Of a stretch of DNA of 64,000 bases, positions 24,875 through 35,898 are shown in pieces. Positions within the stretch are counted from its first letter, which is position 1. Each line of letters opens with the position of its first letter. The notes under the pieces were generated by a model. It was not told the DNA's origin and did not search any database. It worked only from the letters and a program-made list of their open reading frames with translations. The position numbers and the translations under genes are program-made. The stretch comes from Cymbidium sinense (Eukaryota; Streptophyta; Magnoliopsida; Asparagales; Orchidaceae): positions 20,098,923 to 20,162,922 of the forward strand of contig CM038222.1 in assembly GCA_021442155.1 (NCBI GenBank), read 5' to 3'.

Positions 24875-26480
24875 GGGATCTCTGCTATTTTATTTAATGG
24901 GGAAGCTTTGGGCTTCTTTCCCTCTTCTCATGTCTTAAGACAAAGGGATCCCTTATCTCCAGCTTTATTTGTTATTGTTGTTGAGGAATTATCTAGAGCA
25001 TCAATGACTTATTCTTAAATAATCCTAGTATGTACTACAACACTCTTGGTGGTCTCCTTATTTCCCATCTAATTTTTGCTGATGATTTCATCATTTTCTG
25101 CAATGCTTCCATTCATCACATCAAGCATATTAAGAATTTTTTAAATAAATTTGGTAGAGAAAGTGGCCTTTTGATCAATGATAATAAAAGCTATTTTATT
25201 ATGTCCTCTAGCATCTCAAATAATAAAATCAATCAAATCCTTCATATCATAAATTTTAAATAGCAATACTTACCTCTTAAGTACTTAGGTGTTCCGCTCT
25301 TTAAAGGCCCAAAATGTTCCCATCTCTTTGATGAGTTAATTCAAAAAAATTCAAATAAAATATCTATTTCGGAATTCCATTTACTATCCTTTGGTGGTAG
25401 CCACACTATCCTTAAAAGCACTCTCAACTCTATGCATCTTTATTTGATTCAAACCATTATTCCCACTAATCCTACTCTTATCAGAATTGATCGTTTGCTT
25501 AACAAATTATTTTGGGGCTCTAATAATTCTATCAAAAGAATGCATTACACATCTTAGCATAAATGTTGTTGTTGTGGTTCTTTGGGTGAAGGTGCTCTTG
25601 GTTGCAAACCTATTCGTGAAGCTATCATTTCTTTCTCTCATAAACTCTGGTGAAACTTTAGAAAGAATGATAGCCTTTGGGCTAATTTTATGATAAAATA
25701 ATATTGTCAAGGTAAACACCCTCTTAACTGTACTTATAAAGTTTGTGACTCTATGATTTGGAAAAGGCTTTAATCAATTAAATGGGTTGTTAAATCATTA
25801 ATTTCTTGGGATATCTAGTAGGGATCTTCTTTCTTTTGGCAAGACAATTAGATTGGCAATAGTTTGATTGACACCCAATTATGTACCCACTCTACTACTG
25901 CTATCAAAGTTAATTCTTTTTGGCTTAATAATAATTGGAATAAAGATAAACTTGATAACTATATCCCTACTTCCCTTTTTGGCAACTTTAAAAATATTCT
26001 CATTACTTCTAGCAAACTTGATCAAATTCTTTTTAAACTTTCTCATAATGGTGATTTTGTTCTTAAAGAGGTTTGGAACTTTATTAGAGATAAATAACAA
26101 CCATCTAATGTTTTTATTAAACTTTTGAACAATATCATTCCCATTTCTTATTCTCTTTTAGCTTGAGGATTTTGAATAACTATATTCCTGTGGACTCTTT
26201 GCTTTGAACCAAAGGGTTTTCTTTACCTTCAAAGTGCTATTGTTGCTTTCATATTGAAAATGTAAATCATGTCTTTATCAATGGTGCTAATGCTTCTAAA
26301 TTATGGTTTTGGTATGATGATTTATTTAAAACAAAATATTTTCATGGCTCTCTTTCTTTATAGCAACTTCTTGAAGCCTGTTTCAAAAACACTGTGAAAG
26401 GTCATATAAAAGTTTTAATTGCTATTACTTTTATCTTGTTCATCTAGATGGATAGAAATGATGCTAAATATTATGGTATT
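24875..26480 (+). pseudogene. LINE copy 3 RT (second half) and post-RT remnant
   Basis: Begins at [11 protein letters not shown]. Motif B is decayed ([16 protein letters not shown]; the usual GxRQGDP has lost two Gly). Motif C is intact: FADDFIIFC, with the Asp pair at 25081-25086. The open frame 25030-25263 covers motif C through the thumb (NKFGRESGLLINDNKSYF). The post-RT part is split among frames: HYTS*HKCCC with TAG at 25555-25557, the Gly-Ser-Ser-Phe-Phe-Trp-Gln-Asp tract preceded by two TAGs (about 25816-25821), and LNNNWNKDKLDNYIPTSLF. Inactive. Confidence 0.82.
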
Positions 26481-26589
26481 CCTATGAACCATAAAAGGAT
26501 CCTAGAACTAAAGAAAGAATTCATGCACTTTTATATGCCAATCTTATTAGTAACATTCATTTTAGAGGTTACAAATTTGCGGCTGAAAA

Positions 26590-27128
26590 ATTGCGTATCA
26601 TTCTGAATGATCTTGACCCACATAAAGGTGCTAGAATTATTCATTTGATCAATCCTAAAGACAATGTGATTAAAGTTAATACTATTTGTTCTGTTACTTT
26701 CAATAAATATGGCTGTGGTGGTATCCTTAGGGATTCTAAAGGTACTATCACTTGTGCTTTTGTTTACCCTCTCAAAGCCTATTATGTTCTCTTTGATAAG
26801 CATATTGTTGTTAATAAAGTAATTAATATTTGTTTGAATAGAGGTTTCCTCAACATCTGGATTGAAGTTGATGCTCTCTTTATTTTTTATTTCCATAATT
26901 CGAATAGAATTGGGAATGATGAATTATTTTATCTTCATAATCATACTAAAGTTCTGCTTTCTCAAGTTTCTTTTAAATTTTTCACATCCTTCGTGAAGGT
27001 AATGCTTATGTTGATTATTTAGCTAATTTGGGTGTCAACTTGATTGAGTTCACTTTATTTGACAACAAAACTTTGCCTAAATTATTAAAAGGTTTGGTTA
27101 ATACTTGATTACCTTATCTCAAATTATA
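26590..27128 (+). pseudogene. LINE copy 3 RNase H remnant
   Basis: Long frame 26591-27022 covers most of the domain: SVTFNKYGCGGILRDSKGTI, CAFVYPLKAYYVLFDKH, CLNRGFLNIWIEVDALF. The catalytic Glu of the usual AEL block is not evident (LFDKH). The C-terminal block (HILREGNA in copy 5) is frameshifted here. It ends near 27128 with LPYLKL-like codons and a stop, as in copy 5. Confidence 0.8.
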
Positions 27129-28609
27129 ATTTCTTTGATTGGTTTTATCTTTTTTTTATGATGTTTTGTTTTTCTTTTTCCATTATTAAACCCTTCTTTG
27201 GGTTGTGGTCAACTTCTAACTTTCCCTCTTTGGGGTTTTGTTTTCAATTTTGTTTTGTTATGGCTGGTTTTTTGCTGATGGTTTTGTTAGTGCCTAGAGT
27301 GTTTTTTTTTTCATTTTGGTGGTTGGTAATTTTGGCTTTTATCAAATTTTTCCCTTGGCTATTTTCTATTTACTTCTTCTAGGTTTTAGCTTTGGCTACT
27401 GCAAGAATTTCCTTCTGTATGGGTTTTGCCTCTTTTCTGGCCTTCCTACAAATCTATTATACCTGCTGCTGTGATGGTGGACTATATGGCTTGGTTGGCT
27501 ACCTTGGTTGGCTGGTAATTTTTGCTATTTGGATTAGTTGGATGGTTATTTTGGGTGGTTTATCTCTGGCTTATTTTTAGCATGGTGGAGGTGGTCCACT
27601 AGCAGTTATTTGCTCTATTTTATTGATTGGAGTTTGGTGGCTGTTGGGACTATTTCTGGTTGGATTCTTTTGGTTATGGGTTGGACCTCCTCCTATAATA
27701 CTGAGGCTTTGGGTTTCGGTATTGTTTTGAAATGGCGGGTTGACAGTTGATGTATGGCTGTTATTGGGCCTTGGTTACTAAGTTTTTATTTGTGTGCCTT
27801 TCTTGAGCAATTTTTGTTATTTGGCTTGTTATCTGTCTTATTAGGCTCTATATCTTTCTATCTTTGGCTAGTTTTTCTACCCTTCTGGATTGGTTTTTCA
27901 TTTGCCTTGATTGGGTTTGGAGGGTTGTTTTCTTCCCCTTCCCAAGATGGATGCTTCTCGATGACTATTGTTGGTATTGATACTGGTGTTTTTGGGTTTG
28001 ATGACTTGGATCTTCTCTTATTGAGTTGGTTGGCTAGGAGGATTAGTTGGATGGCTATTTGGATTATTTATTTTGGCTGGCTAGACTGGTTGGTGGAGTG
28101 GATGTCTTGGCTGTTTTGTCCTGCTCCTTTGGTGACTACTCCAGAAAACTGTTGGTTGTCTTTCTGTGATTTCTTTCTTCTGGTTTCCTTCTGTTTGGTC
28201 TCATCTCTCTTGGTTGTAGTAGAACACCCTCTTCCTGCTGGGATGGCAACCTTGCTCCCCACCCCTCTTGCTGTTAGGCTAGATTTTTCTATTTGGTGGC
28301 TGGAGGATCTAAGCACTTATGATCTTCCTTTGTACTCTTGTTTGTCTCTTTTTAGTGTTGTTACCCATATCATGATGTTTGCTCCTATTTAATTGGCTAT
28401 TCCCATTTGGTGTACAGCCTGGTGGTGCTCCTTCTATTTTACTTCTTATCCATGGGTTGCTTAACTACCCGTGTTTTTAAGCTTGGAATGTTCGTGGATT
28501 GGTTGGGCTTATTTGCTATATTTTGATTTTGTAGGCTTTGGAGGATCTTGATTATGCATGAGGTATGCTCTGCAAATGATGGCCTCTGATGTTTCCCACT
28601 CTTCTCTTT
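27129..28609 (+). other. LINE copy 3 long T/G-rich 3' region
   Basis: Non-coding-like 3' region of at least 1.5 kb, very T/G-rich. Open frames encode only Trp/Leu/Phe-rich hydrophobic strings (longest 27754-28392, 212 codons). Copies 5 and 6 have homologous frames. In the aligned stretch with copy 5, most differences change the amino acid and copy 5 gains stops, so I read this as 3' UTR, not a gene. It is interrupted by the gap. Confidence 0.65.
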
Positions 28610-28709
28610 NNNNNNNNNNNNNNNNNNNNNNNNNNNNNNNNNNNNNNNNNNNNNNNNNNNNNNNNNNNNNNNNNNNNNNNNNNNNNNNNNNNNNNNNNNN
28701 NNNNNNNNN
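28610..28709. other. Assembly gap of exactly 100 N
   Basis: A run of 100 undetermined bases, the conventional placeholder for a join of unknown length. The orientation of arrays and LINEs reverses across it, so the join itself may be wrong. Confidence 0.98.
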
Positions 28710-29746
28710 TTCACGGAAGAAGGAAAGAAGCCCAAAGCTTCCCCATTAAGTAAAATAGAGAACCATACATTATTAAAATAATTTTTAATAAGAAAAATAA
28801 ATTTAGTAGAAAACCCAAATCAATTTAGAATATGAAAAAGGAAAAGAGATATCAAAAGCTTTGGTAATATCTAATTTGAAAAGAATTTTTTCCACCTCTA
28901 GTCTTAGCATCTAAATCATGAATTAATTCCTTGGCAAGTAAAATGTTATCAAAAATAGATCTACCTCTAACAAAACTAGTTTGGTTGAAAGAGATAATCT
29001 TATGAAGTAAAAGACTAAGCCTGTTGGCAAGAACTTTGGAAATCAGCTTATTGAAGAAGGTGCAAAGACTAATAGATCTAAAATCACTCCAATAGTTTGG
29101 GTTTTCTTTCTTAGGTATGAGAACATTAGAAGTGCTAGAGAAATATCTAGGAAAAGGATTTCCATTAAAAAGAATTAACCATAGGCTCAATCATCATTTT
29201 AATAATAAACCAACATTTTTGGAAAAATTGGGTGGTGAAACCCTCTTGACTAGCAATAGAATCTATGTTCATGCTATTAAGAACTTTAAAAATTTCATCT
29301 TCATTAGGCATACTAGTAAGAAAATTATTGTCATCATTGGTAATAATAGAAGGAATTAAGTGTGATTTAGAAATAACTTTATAAGAGCAACTCTTATTAA
29401 GCATATTTCTAAAGTAATTAATGCCTGAATCTTTAATATCATTATTCTATGTAATCCATTCACCATTTTCATCTTTAAATTTTTTAATATTATTTATGAC
29501 TCTTTTTTCATTAACTAAAGCATAAAAATAGCTAGTATTCTTGTCACCATTCGTAATGTGTTTACTAGCAGGTTTTTGGCACCAATAAGTCTCTTCCATA
29601 TTTTGAAAATTAACAAGCTTATCTTTCACCTCACTCAAGTCCTTAATCTTAGAAGGATTAGATATAATAGATACTTCAAGATCACAAACTAGTTTTTCCA
29701 TATCTTTGATATTAGCAAAAAGGTTTTTAAAGTAATGCTGTTCCAC
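28710..29746 (-). pseudogene. LINE copy 4 RT N-terminal half
   Basis: Three consecutive minus-strand open stretches. 29746-29447: MEQHYFKNLFANIKDMEKLV, then METYWCQKP-like codons that keep the Trp and Gln lost in copy 2, and KHITNGDKNTSYFYALVNEK. 29404-29165: PSIITNDDNNFLTSMPNEDE, FKVLNSMNIDSIASQEGFTT. 29190-28852: NVLIPKKENPNYWSDFRSIS, CTFFNKLISKVLANRLSLLL, SFVRGRSIFDNILLAKELIH (RT fingers). Motif A follows, damaged (the Asp-Ile-Thr-Lys block at about 28870). The last codons before the gap are [11 protein letters not shown]. The catalytic Asp pair would lie inside or beyond the gap. Confidence 0.83.
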
Positions 29747-29899
29747 TAACCCAGATTTTGTTTAAGTATTTTTAGCTTAAACTAAAGTCATTTCATCCCC
29801 ATAATCAAATTATTAGGATGTAAAAAAGCTTTTCAATTGTTAGCCACAACATTAAAAAAATCAATATGTTGAATCCACATGTTCTAAAATCTAAAAGGA

Positions 29900-30600
29900 G
29901 GGAGATTTTTTAATCTATTAGAATTATCTTAAATAGAAACCAAAAGAGGAGCATGATCAGACAAGGTTCTGCTTAAATGATTTATAGAAGTAATAGGCCA
30001 TTGAGTAATCCAATGAGTATTAAAAAGAATCCGGTCCAACCTTGCCAAAGTCTAGAGTTTTTCCAAGTATAATTAGAACACTTAAAACCAATATTAATCA
30101 AATTACAATCAAGGATCATATTGAAAAATTCTTCCATGGAATGAATATTAGGAGAGCAACCACCACTTCATTTAGAAGAGAACAAAATAGCATTGAAATC
30201 TCCACCAACAAACCAAAGTTTATTGACAGAGGTGGCAAAATTAGTCAAGTTATCCCAAAGAAGATTTATACTAGATCTATTACAAGATGCATAAACAAAA
30301 GAGCCTAAAACACAATAATCAAAACAAGAGATTTGAGCATTGTTAACTTGATAAAAATCATCAAGAATAGAAATGCCTACAAAGTTATTCCAAAAACACC
30401 AAATCTTATTACTAACATTAGAGAGAAAAATTATTGAATTTGATCATTCTAGCAACATGGTTAATTTTATTAGCATGAATAAGCAGCTCAAGAATAATAA
30501 GTAAAGAAATATTATACAAAAATTTTCTAATACGTTATGAATAGAGAGGGTAACAATCTCTAACATTCCAAAAAAAAAATTAAACATAAAGAAAAGAAGC
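29900..30600 (-). pseudogene. LINE copy 4 ORF2 endonuclease remnant
   Basis: Minus-strand traces of the endonuclease: MFNFFFGMLEI-like start near 30580, KICFFWNNFVGI near 30410, LGSFVYASCNRSSINLLWDN (about 30310-30250), FVGGDFNAILF (about 30205-30180), MEEFFNMILDCNLINIGF, then TLARLDRILFNTHWIT (about 30045-30005) and LSRTLSDHAPLLVSI (about 29965-29930). Catalytic-region motifs (GGDFN, SDHAP) are visible but frames change repeatedly. Confidence 0.75.
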
Positions 30601-30761
30601 ATGGGGAGTAAAAGTTAATTGAGAGAAGAGAGGGGTCACAACAATTCTAGTGTTTCTTGGCAATTGGGGAAAATTTTAAACATTTTTTTAAAATAGAAAG
30701 TTTGGAAGCATTTTTGCCCTTTGAATCATCATTGAAAAGGATTTAGCAACATTATTAACAT

Positions 30762-32200
30762 TTAGAAATCTCGATGAGAAGTGAATTCTCCTTCTTCCAA
30801 GACACTAGAATTTATTAAAGACAAATGAGCTTCGAGAATAGCAAGGGAGGAAGCAGAAACTGATTTATTAAGAAGGCAAGTGGGAAAACCAAACCCTTCC
30901 TCATCATTAGCCAAATTATTAGATAAAAGGAAATCTTTTTGAGAAGTTAAATCATCCTGAATTTGAAATATGGAATCAGGTTTATCAACTTGATTATCAT
31001 GAGGTATTAAAGCCATATTCTCCATTGAATTAGAATGATGCACAATATTAAATTTATCATTTATGTTCTCCATTAAAGATTCATTTTCATTTATCAAAGA
31101 AGGTTGTAATGATCAATTAGAAGAAACAAAATCCTCATTCAAAAGTTTAGAAAAGCTATTATTGTTCACATTAGAAGCCTTCAATTGCTTAGAAGAAATA
31201 AAAGGTAAATCAACCTTATTAGGAACATTCAAAGAATCCTTTTATTTAACAAATGCCTAGGGTTAGAATAGAAGTTTCCTTAATAGGATTTTCTTTTTAG
31301 GTGAGGATGAAGAATGAAACATTCAATTATCGGACCATGGATTTTGCAAAGTGAGAACAAAAGACAAGGAAATTTTTAAATTCAATTTTTTATATATAAC
31401 CATAATTTTTAGATCCCAACCAGATTTCTTTTGGTGTTTCTTGGTAATGTCCAATTCAATAAGGATTCTAGCCATTGAAGGATGAGATTTTGTAGTATTG
31501 CTTGATCAATTTGCAATGGCCAACCAAATAAGGCACCCACAAAGAAAAGGAATTCTGGTTACCAAATGAATTCACATATTGGGGAGTGAAATCCAATCCA
31601 AAATAATTGGGGATTCTTCCTTAATATCAAATAGTGGAGTCCATTTCAGTAACCTCATTTGGCAATTGAAAATAAAATAAGAATGATCAATGAAATTAAA
31701 ATGTGGTGAGGATCAATTAAATGAATCATAAAAGCACTTAAAAGTTTTAGACTATGAATGAAAGAGCAAATGTTTTCTAGATTAGGCCTACAAAGAGTAA
31801 ACTTTCCAACAAAAGTGAATTCAAATGGCTTAGCAAGCTTTTTCGTAATCAGATCAGAACACATAACAACAAGCATGCCTTAAAAAGAAGTCAAAATATG
31901 TTACAGGGACTCACCTGAATAGCCATCCTTGCCATTGAGAATGTCTTTGAATAATTTTGAAGCCGCCAAAGCTAGGGTAGATGATGTCCTATCAGGATCC
32001 AAAAGATCCTTCTATTTTCACTAAGGAATCTTTAGAGAAGATGCCAAGTGAAGATGTCACTTAAAGAAAGACATGAAATTGGCCAACGGCTATCGATTCC
32101 AAAAGAAATTCAGTGAGAATCGCTCAAAGAAGCTAGCAAGAAGCATCCAAAAAGCCCAAAATGAGAGCAAAAAAGAAAATTTCTAGAACAGGAGGAGAGG
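30762..32200 (-). pseudogene. LINE copy 4 ORF1 remnant (DUF4283, zinc knuckle)
   Basis: Reading down from about 31990: a start region, then MLVVMCSDLITKKLAKPFEF and VGKFTLCRPNLENICSFIHS, HLIDPHHILISL (DUF4283; the codons for 31876-31655). The LxW-x-P-LFDIKEESPII block follows in another frame (about 31645-31605), and a knuckle FCSH-KIHG near 31350 broken by a one-base insertion. The acidic tail 31097-30762 is an open stretch of 111 codons (MINENESLMENINDKFNIVH...). Several frameshifts separate these. Sequence above 32000 is 5' UTR-like. Confidence 0.75.
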
Positions 32201-32215
32201 GCTCGAGTGTCAGGG

Positions 32216-32384
32216 GTTTTTCACTTTAATTTTTGAATATTATTAGGGTTTAGGGTTTAGATTATAGGTTTAGGGTTTAAGGTTTAGTTTAGGGTTTAGG
32301 GTTTATGGTTAAGGTTTTTTATGGTTTAGGTTTAGGTTTAGGTTTTGGTTTTAGATTAAGGTTTAGATTTTTGGTTTTTTAACA
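32216..32384 (-). repeat. Telomere-like array, inverted (TTTAGGG on +)
   Basis: Short tract of TTTAGGG and variants between LINE copy 4 and GRP copy C. The orientation is opposite to the array left of the gap. Confidence 0.8.
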
Positions 32385-32815
32385 GAACTAATTCATATTC
32401 AACATTTATTCTTTTGATTCCATCAACCAAGTAACACACCAAGTTTTCTAAGACACAAATAACAACATAGATAAAAAATGAGCAGTAGATCAAACCTAAA
32501 TCCTTGATAACTAGAACCATCCATAAGCAAGCAGATCGGATCGATGTCTTCCATTTCTTTAGTTCCCATTAGAACCACCTTGCCCTCTCGAGCAGCGAGA
32601 TCCACCATCATATCCCTAATCTCTCCCTCTGCCACCACCAAGGTTGAAACTTCACTCCTCCCGCCTCAATAACCATCATTGCTCTAACCACAACCTCCAT
32701 ATCCAACAGCACCTCTAGATACCCCTCCACTACTGTGATAACCGCCGCCTCCGCCTTCCCCTCCACCACAGATCAAACTAGGCTTTGAGTGATTTTCCTA
32801 CAAGGTTCCCCCATT
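32385..32815 (-). pseudogene. GRP 3' exon and UTR fragment, copy C
   Basis: Minus-strand GRP fragment. It opens at 32815 with AATGGGGGAACCTTG, then the NITVNQAQ-like region (scrambled), Gly-rich codons, and a C-terminus that keeps the GGSR-x-x-x-R-G-G-S core but has lost the TGGAGAAA of the final Asn-Trp-Arg-Asn codons before TAA. The 3' UTR (TTAGAAAACTTGGTGTGTTA, TTGAATATGAATT) ends with an A-run of 6. The RRM core is absent. The open frame 32423-32641 is not the GRP frame. Confidence 0.8.
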
Positions 32816-34057
32816 CTTCTGCTTTAGATTTAGGTTTAAGTTTATTTTTTAATTTATTTAGTTACTTTAGGTTTTTTTGGGGTTTTGGTTTGGTATTATT
32901 TTAGGTTAGTGGTTTAGATTTAGTTTTAGGTTTGTGATTAGGGTTTACTGTTTAGTGCTTAGGGTTATAGGTTTAGGGTTTAGGATTTAAGATTTAGGTT
33001 TATGGTTTTTTAAAATTAAGTAAACTTGTAGGTTCAGTTTTGTTTATTTATTTATTTTATTTATTTTAGTTTATTTTATTTAGGTTTATTTTTATTTAAT
33101 TTAATTTATTTATTTTAGGTTTATGTATTTTAGTTTAGGTTTTTTTTTTAGTTTATTTTTTTGTTTAGGTTTAGGTTTGCTTTACTTTAGTTGACTTTAT
33201 TTTATTTTATTTTAGGTTTTATTTTTATTTTTTTTTATTTAGGTTTAGGTTTTAATTTTATTTTTAAGTCTAGGTTTTAGGTTTTTTATTTTATTTTTTA
33301 GGTTTTTATTTTAGTTAGGTTTATTTATTTTATTTATTTTATTTATTTAGTTTTAGTTTAGGTTTAGGTATTATTTATTTTAGTTTAGTTTATTTTAGTT
33401 TATGTTTAGATTTATTTTATTTTGTTTATTTTCTTTTAGTTTACATTTTTTTAGGTTAAGGTTTATGTATTTTTATCCATTTTAAGTTTTAATTTGGTAT
33501 TTTTAGGTTTAGTTTAATTTTTTATTTTATTTTAAGTTTATTTTATTTTTATTTTACATTTATTTTTATTTTATTTATTTAGGTTTTATCCCAGGTTTAT
33601 TTTATGTTTAGTCTTTATTTATTTATTTTATTTTATTTATTATATATTTTTTAGGTTTAGGCCTAGGTTTTAATTATATTTTTTATATTTTATTTTAGGT
33701 TTAGGTTTATTATGCAGTTTAGGTCAGCCAGGTCTAGTTGTGGTCATAGCTCAGTTTTGTGATTTAGGGTTTGTGGTTCATGGTTTGGGTTTAGTGTTTC
33801 CTTTTTTTGTTTTTAGGTTTTTAGGGTTAGCTTAGGGTTTAGGGCTCAGAGGGGGTTTTGGTTATTGGGGAGTTTAGTGTTTAGGTTTTAGTTTAAGTTT
33901 TATTTTATTTATTTTAGGGGGTTTATGGTTTAGTTTTATTTAGGTTTGGTTTGGTTTAGGGTTTAGGGGTTTAGTGTTTATTTAGGGTTTTAGGGTTTAG
34001 GGTTTATGTTTAGGTTTTAGTTTAGGGTTTGGGGTTTATGGTTTAGGTTTATTTTTC
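32816..34057 (-). repeat. Degenerate telomere-like array, inverted
   Basis: TTTAGGG derivatives on the + strand (TTTAGG, TTTTATTTTA). An inverted boundary motif lies at 33013-33024 (AAATTAAGTAAA). More canonical TTTAGGG occurs at about 33940-34050. No gene seen. Confidence 0.83.
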
Positions 34058-34492
34058 AACGTAAAACAAATTCAAATTCAACATTTCTTCTTTTGATTTC
34101 AAACTAAGTAACACACAGTTCTAAGACACAAGTGACAATATAGATAAAAATGAGCACGGGTAGAGAAAATAAAAAACCCTAAATAAGTAGAATCATCCCT
34201 ACTGTAAAGACACATTTCCATAAGCAGCGAATCGGATTGGTCATTCTTCAATTTCTCAAATTCCCATCAACCACCTCTGAGTAGCAGATCCACCATCAAA
34301 TCCATCTCTCCTCCACCACCATCATCATGTAACCTCTACCCTCTCACCTCCACAACCAACATTCCAACCACCACATCCATATCCATCTGCACTCAGATCC
34401 CCACCACCACACGATAATCACCGCCTTTCATCTCCACCAAGATCTAGACTAAGCTGGTTGACTGAGGATGTTCTGCCAAGTTCCTGCCCATT
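34058..34492 (-). pseudogene. GRP 3' exon and UTR fragment, copy D
   Basis: Minus-strand copy opening at 34492 (AATGGGCAGGAAC). The Asn-x-Thr-Val-Asn-Gln region is damaged, then come Gly-rich codons and the conserved UTR with CTTAGAACTGTGTGTTACTT. Many small deletions. Non-coding. Confidence 0.78.
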
Positions 34493-35415
34493 CTTAGGTT
34501 TAGATTTATTTTTATTTATTTAGTTGCTTTAGGTTTTGGTTTAGGCTTAGGGTTAGTTAGGCGAAATTGTGCTTAGGTTTGTGGGGTTGTGTCAAGGTTT
34601 AGGGTTTAGTTTTTAATGTTTAGTGGTTTAGTTTAGGTTTAGGATTAGTTTAGGTTTGTGGATGTTTTGTGGTTTAGGGTTTAGGTATAGTGTAGTGGTT
34701 TAGGTTTAGAGGTGGATTAGTGGTTTAGGTTTTTAAGGTGTGAGATTTAGGATTATGGTTTAAGGAGGTTTTAATTAAAACAAAAGGTAGGTTTAGTTTA
34801 TTTAATTTATTTTATTTATGAGTTTATTTTTTTATTATATTTATTTTATTTAGCTTTTTATTTTAGGTATTTATTTATTTTTTTTATAGTTTTTAGGTTT
34901 AGGTGGCTTATTTTAATTTAGTTTTATTTTAGGTTTAGGTTTAGTAAGTTTTATTTTTATTATATTTTATAGTTTTATTTATTTTTTATTTTAGGTTTTA
35001 TTTTTATTTTTAGGTTTTTATTTTAGTTTATTTTATTTTTAGTTTATTTTTAGTTTTATTTATTTTATTTTAGTAGTTTAGTTTTTATTTTTATTTTATT
35101 TTATTTTATTTTTTTTACTTTAAGTTTAGGTTTTGGTTTTAGTTTAGGTTTTATTTTATTTATTTATTTAGGTTTTTATTATTTTTTTTTATTTAGTTTA
35201 GGTTTTTTGGTTTAGGGGTTTTATTTAGGGTTTAGGGTTTGGAGTGTAGGTTTAGGTTTGGGTTTAGGGTTTTAGGTTTAGGTTTTGTGGTTAGTGGGGT
35301 TTGGGTTTAGTTTGTGGTTTAAGTTTTTTTATTTTTTATTTTATTTTATTTATTTAGTTTAGGTTTTAAGGTTTAGGGTTTAGGGATTAGGGTTTAAAGT
35401 TTAGGATTTAAGGTT
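34493..35415 (-). repeat. Degenerate telomere-like array, inverted
   Basis: TTTAGG/TTTATTTTA derivatives between GRP copies D and E. The conserved GRP leader (AGTTGCTTTAGG, i.e. AGCAACTAAA on the sense strand) lies at about 34520-34535. No gene seen. Confidence 0.82.
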
Positions 35416-35898
35416 TTTTTAACATAGAACAAATTCAGATTAAATATTTTTCTTTTTGATTTGATCAACCAAGTAACACACCAAGTTTTCTAAGACACAG
35501 TAACAACATAAATAAAAAATGAGCTCGCATAGAGCAAATCAAAAACCCTAGATAACTAAAAATGTTGTTACTGTAATGGCATATTTCCATAAGTTGCAGA
35601 TCAGATCAGTCATTCTTCTGTTTATCCAGTTCCCATCAGAACCACCCTCGCCTCTCGAGTAGCGGGATCTGCCATCATATCTATAATCTCTCCTTACGCC
35701 ACCACCTCAGCTTTAACCTCCATCGCTCCTCTTGCCTCCATAACCACCATTGCTCTGACCACCACCTCCATATCCACCAACACCTCCAAATATCCCACCA
35801 CCACTGTGATAATCGCTGCCTCCACCTTTGCCTCCACCACTAGATCTAGATTGAGCTTGGTTGACGGTGATGTTCCTACCGTTAAGGTTCTACCCATT
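35416..35898 (-). pseudogene. GRP 3' exon and UTR fragment, copy E (well preserved)
   Basis: Minus-strand copy opening at 35898: Asn-Gly-x-Asn-Leu then KNITVNQAQSRSSGGGKGGG in the GRP frame, then Gly/Tyr/Arg codons and the tail GGS-x-YSR. The final WRN-stop is altered (AACAGAAG where others have AACTAAAG), so the stop is lost. The UTR runs to an A-run of 7 near 35416. The open frame 35897-35694 starts in the wrong frame for GRP. The RRM core is absent, as in all copies. Confidence 0.85.

Larger units (their letters stand above)
24786..28609 (+). mobile_element. L1-type LINE copy 3, internally deleted, cut by gap
   Basis: About 95 bases of 5' UTR (cctcctccccactcg, tcctcttggtggcac, as in copy 1) fused directly to mid-RT ([13 protein letters not shown]). 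ORF1, endonuclease and the first half of RT are missing. RT, post-RT and RNase H follow, then a long T/G-rich 3' region that runs into the assembly gap. Compared with copy 5, perhaps 300 bases of 3' end are missing. Both sequences carry atttt near the join, so a microhomology deletion is plausible. The sense strand is on the CCCTAAA strand. Confidence 0.87.
28710..32215 (-). mobile_element. L1-type LINE copy 4, 5' half, reversed
   Basis: On the minus strand, from 32215 downward: 5' UTR, ORF1, endonuclease, linker and first half of RT, ending at the gap in [11 protein letters not shown]. This is the same RT position at which copy 3 resumes on the other side of the gap. Its 5' end abuts TTTAGGG-type repeats (CCCTAAA on its own sense strand), so the orientation rule seen elsewhere holds. 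Fewer stops remain in the RT linker than in copy 2. Confidence 0.87.

Noticed and set aside
24786..24900. LINE copy 3 5' UTR to RT fusion as a spliced and reintegrated RNA
   Set aside because: No GT..AG pair is visible at the join, and shared atttt at both sides fits a microhomology deletion better.
27754..28392. 212-codon hydrophobic open frame that could be read as a membrane protein gene
   Set aside because: It lies in the LINE 3' region, its composition follows from T/G-rich DNA, the homologous frame in copy 5 has stops, and most differences between copies change the amino acid.
24786..32215. Copies 3 and 4 as a classic twin-primed (5'-inverted) LINE insertion
   Set aside because: In twin priming the inverted 5' part lies upstream of the 3' part. 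Here it lies downstream, beyond the 3' region and an assembly gap.
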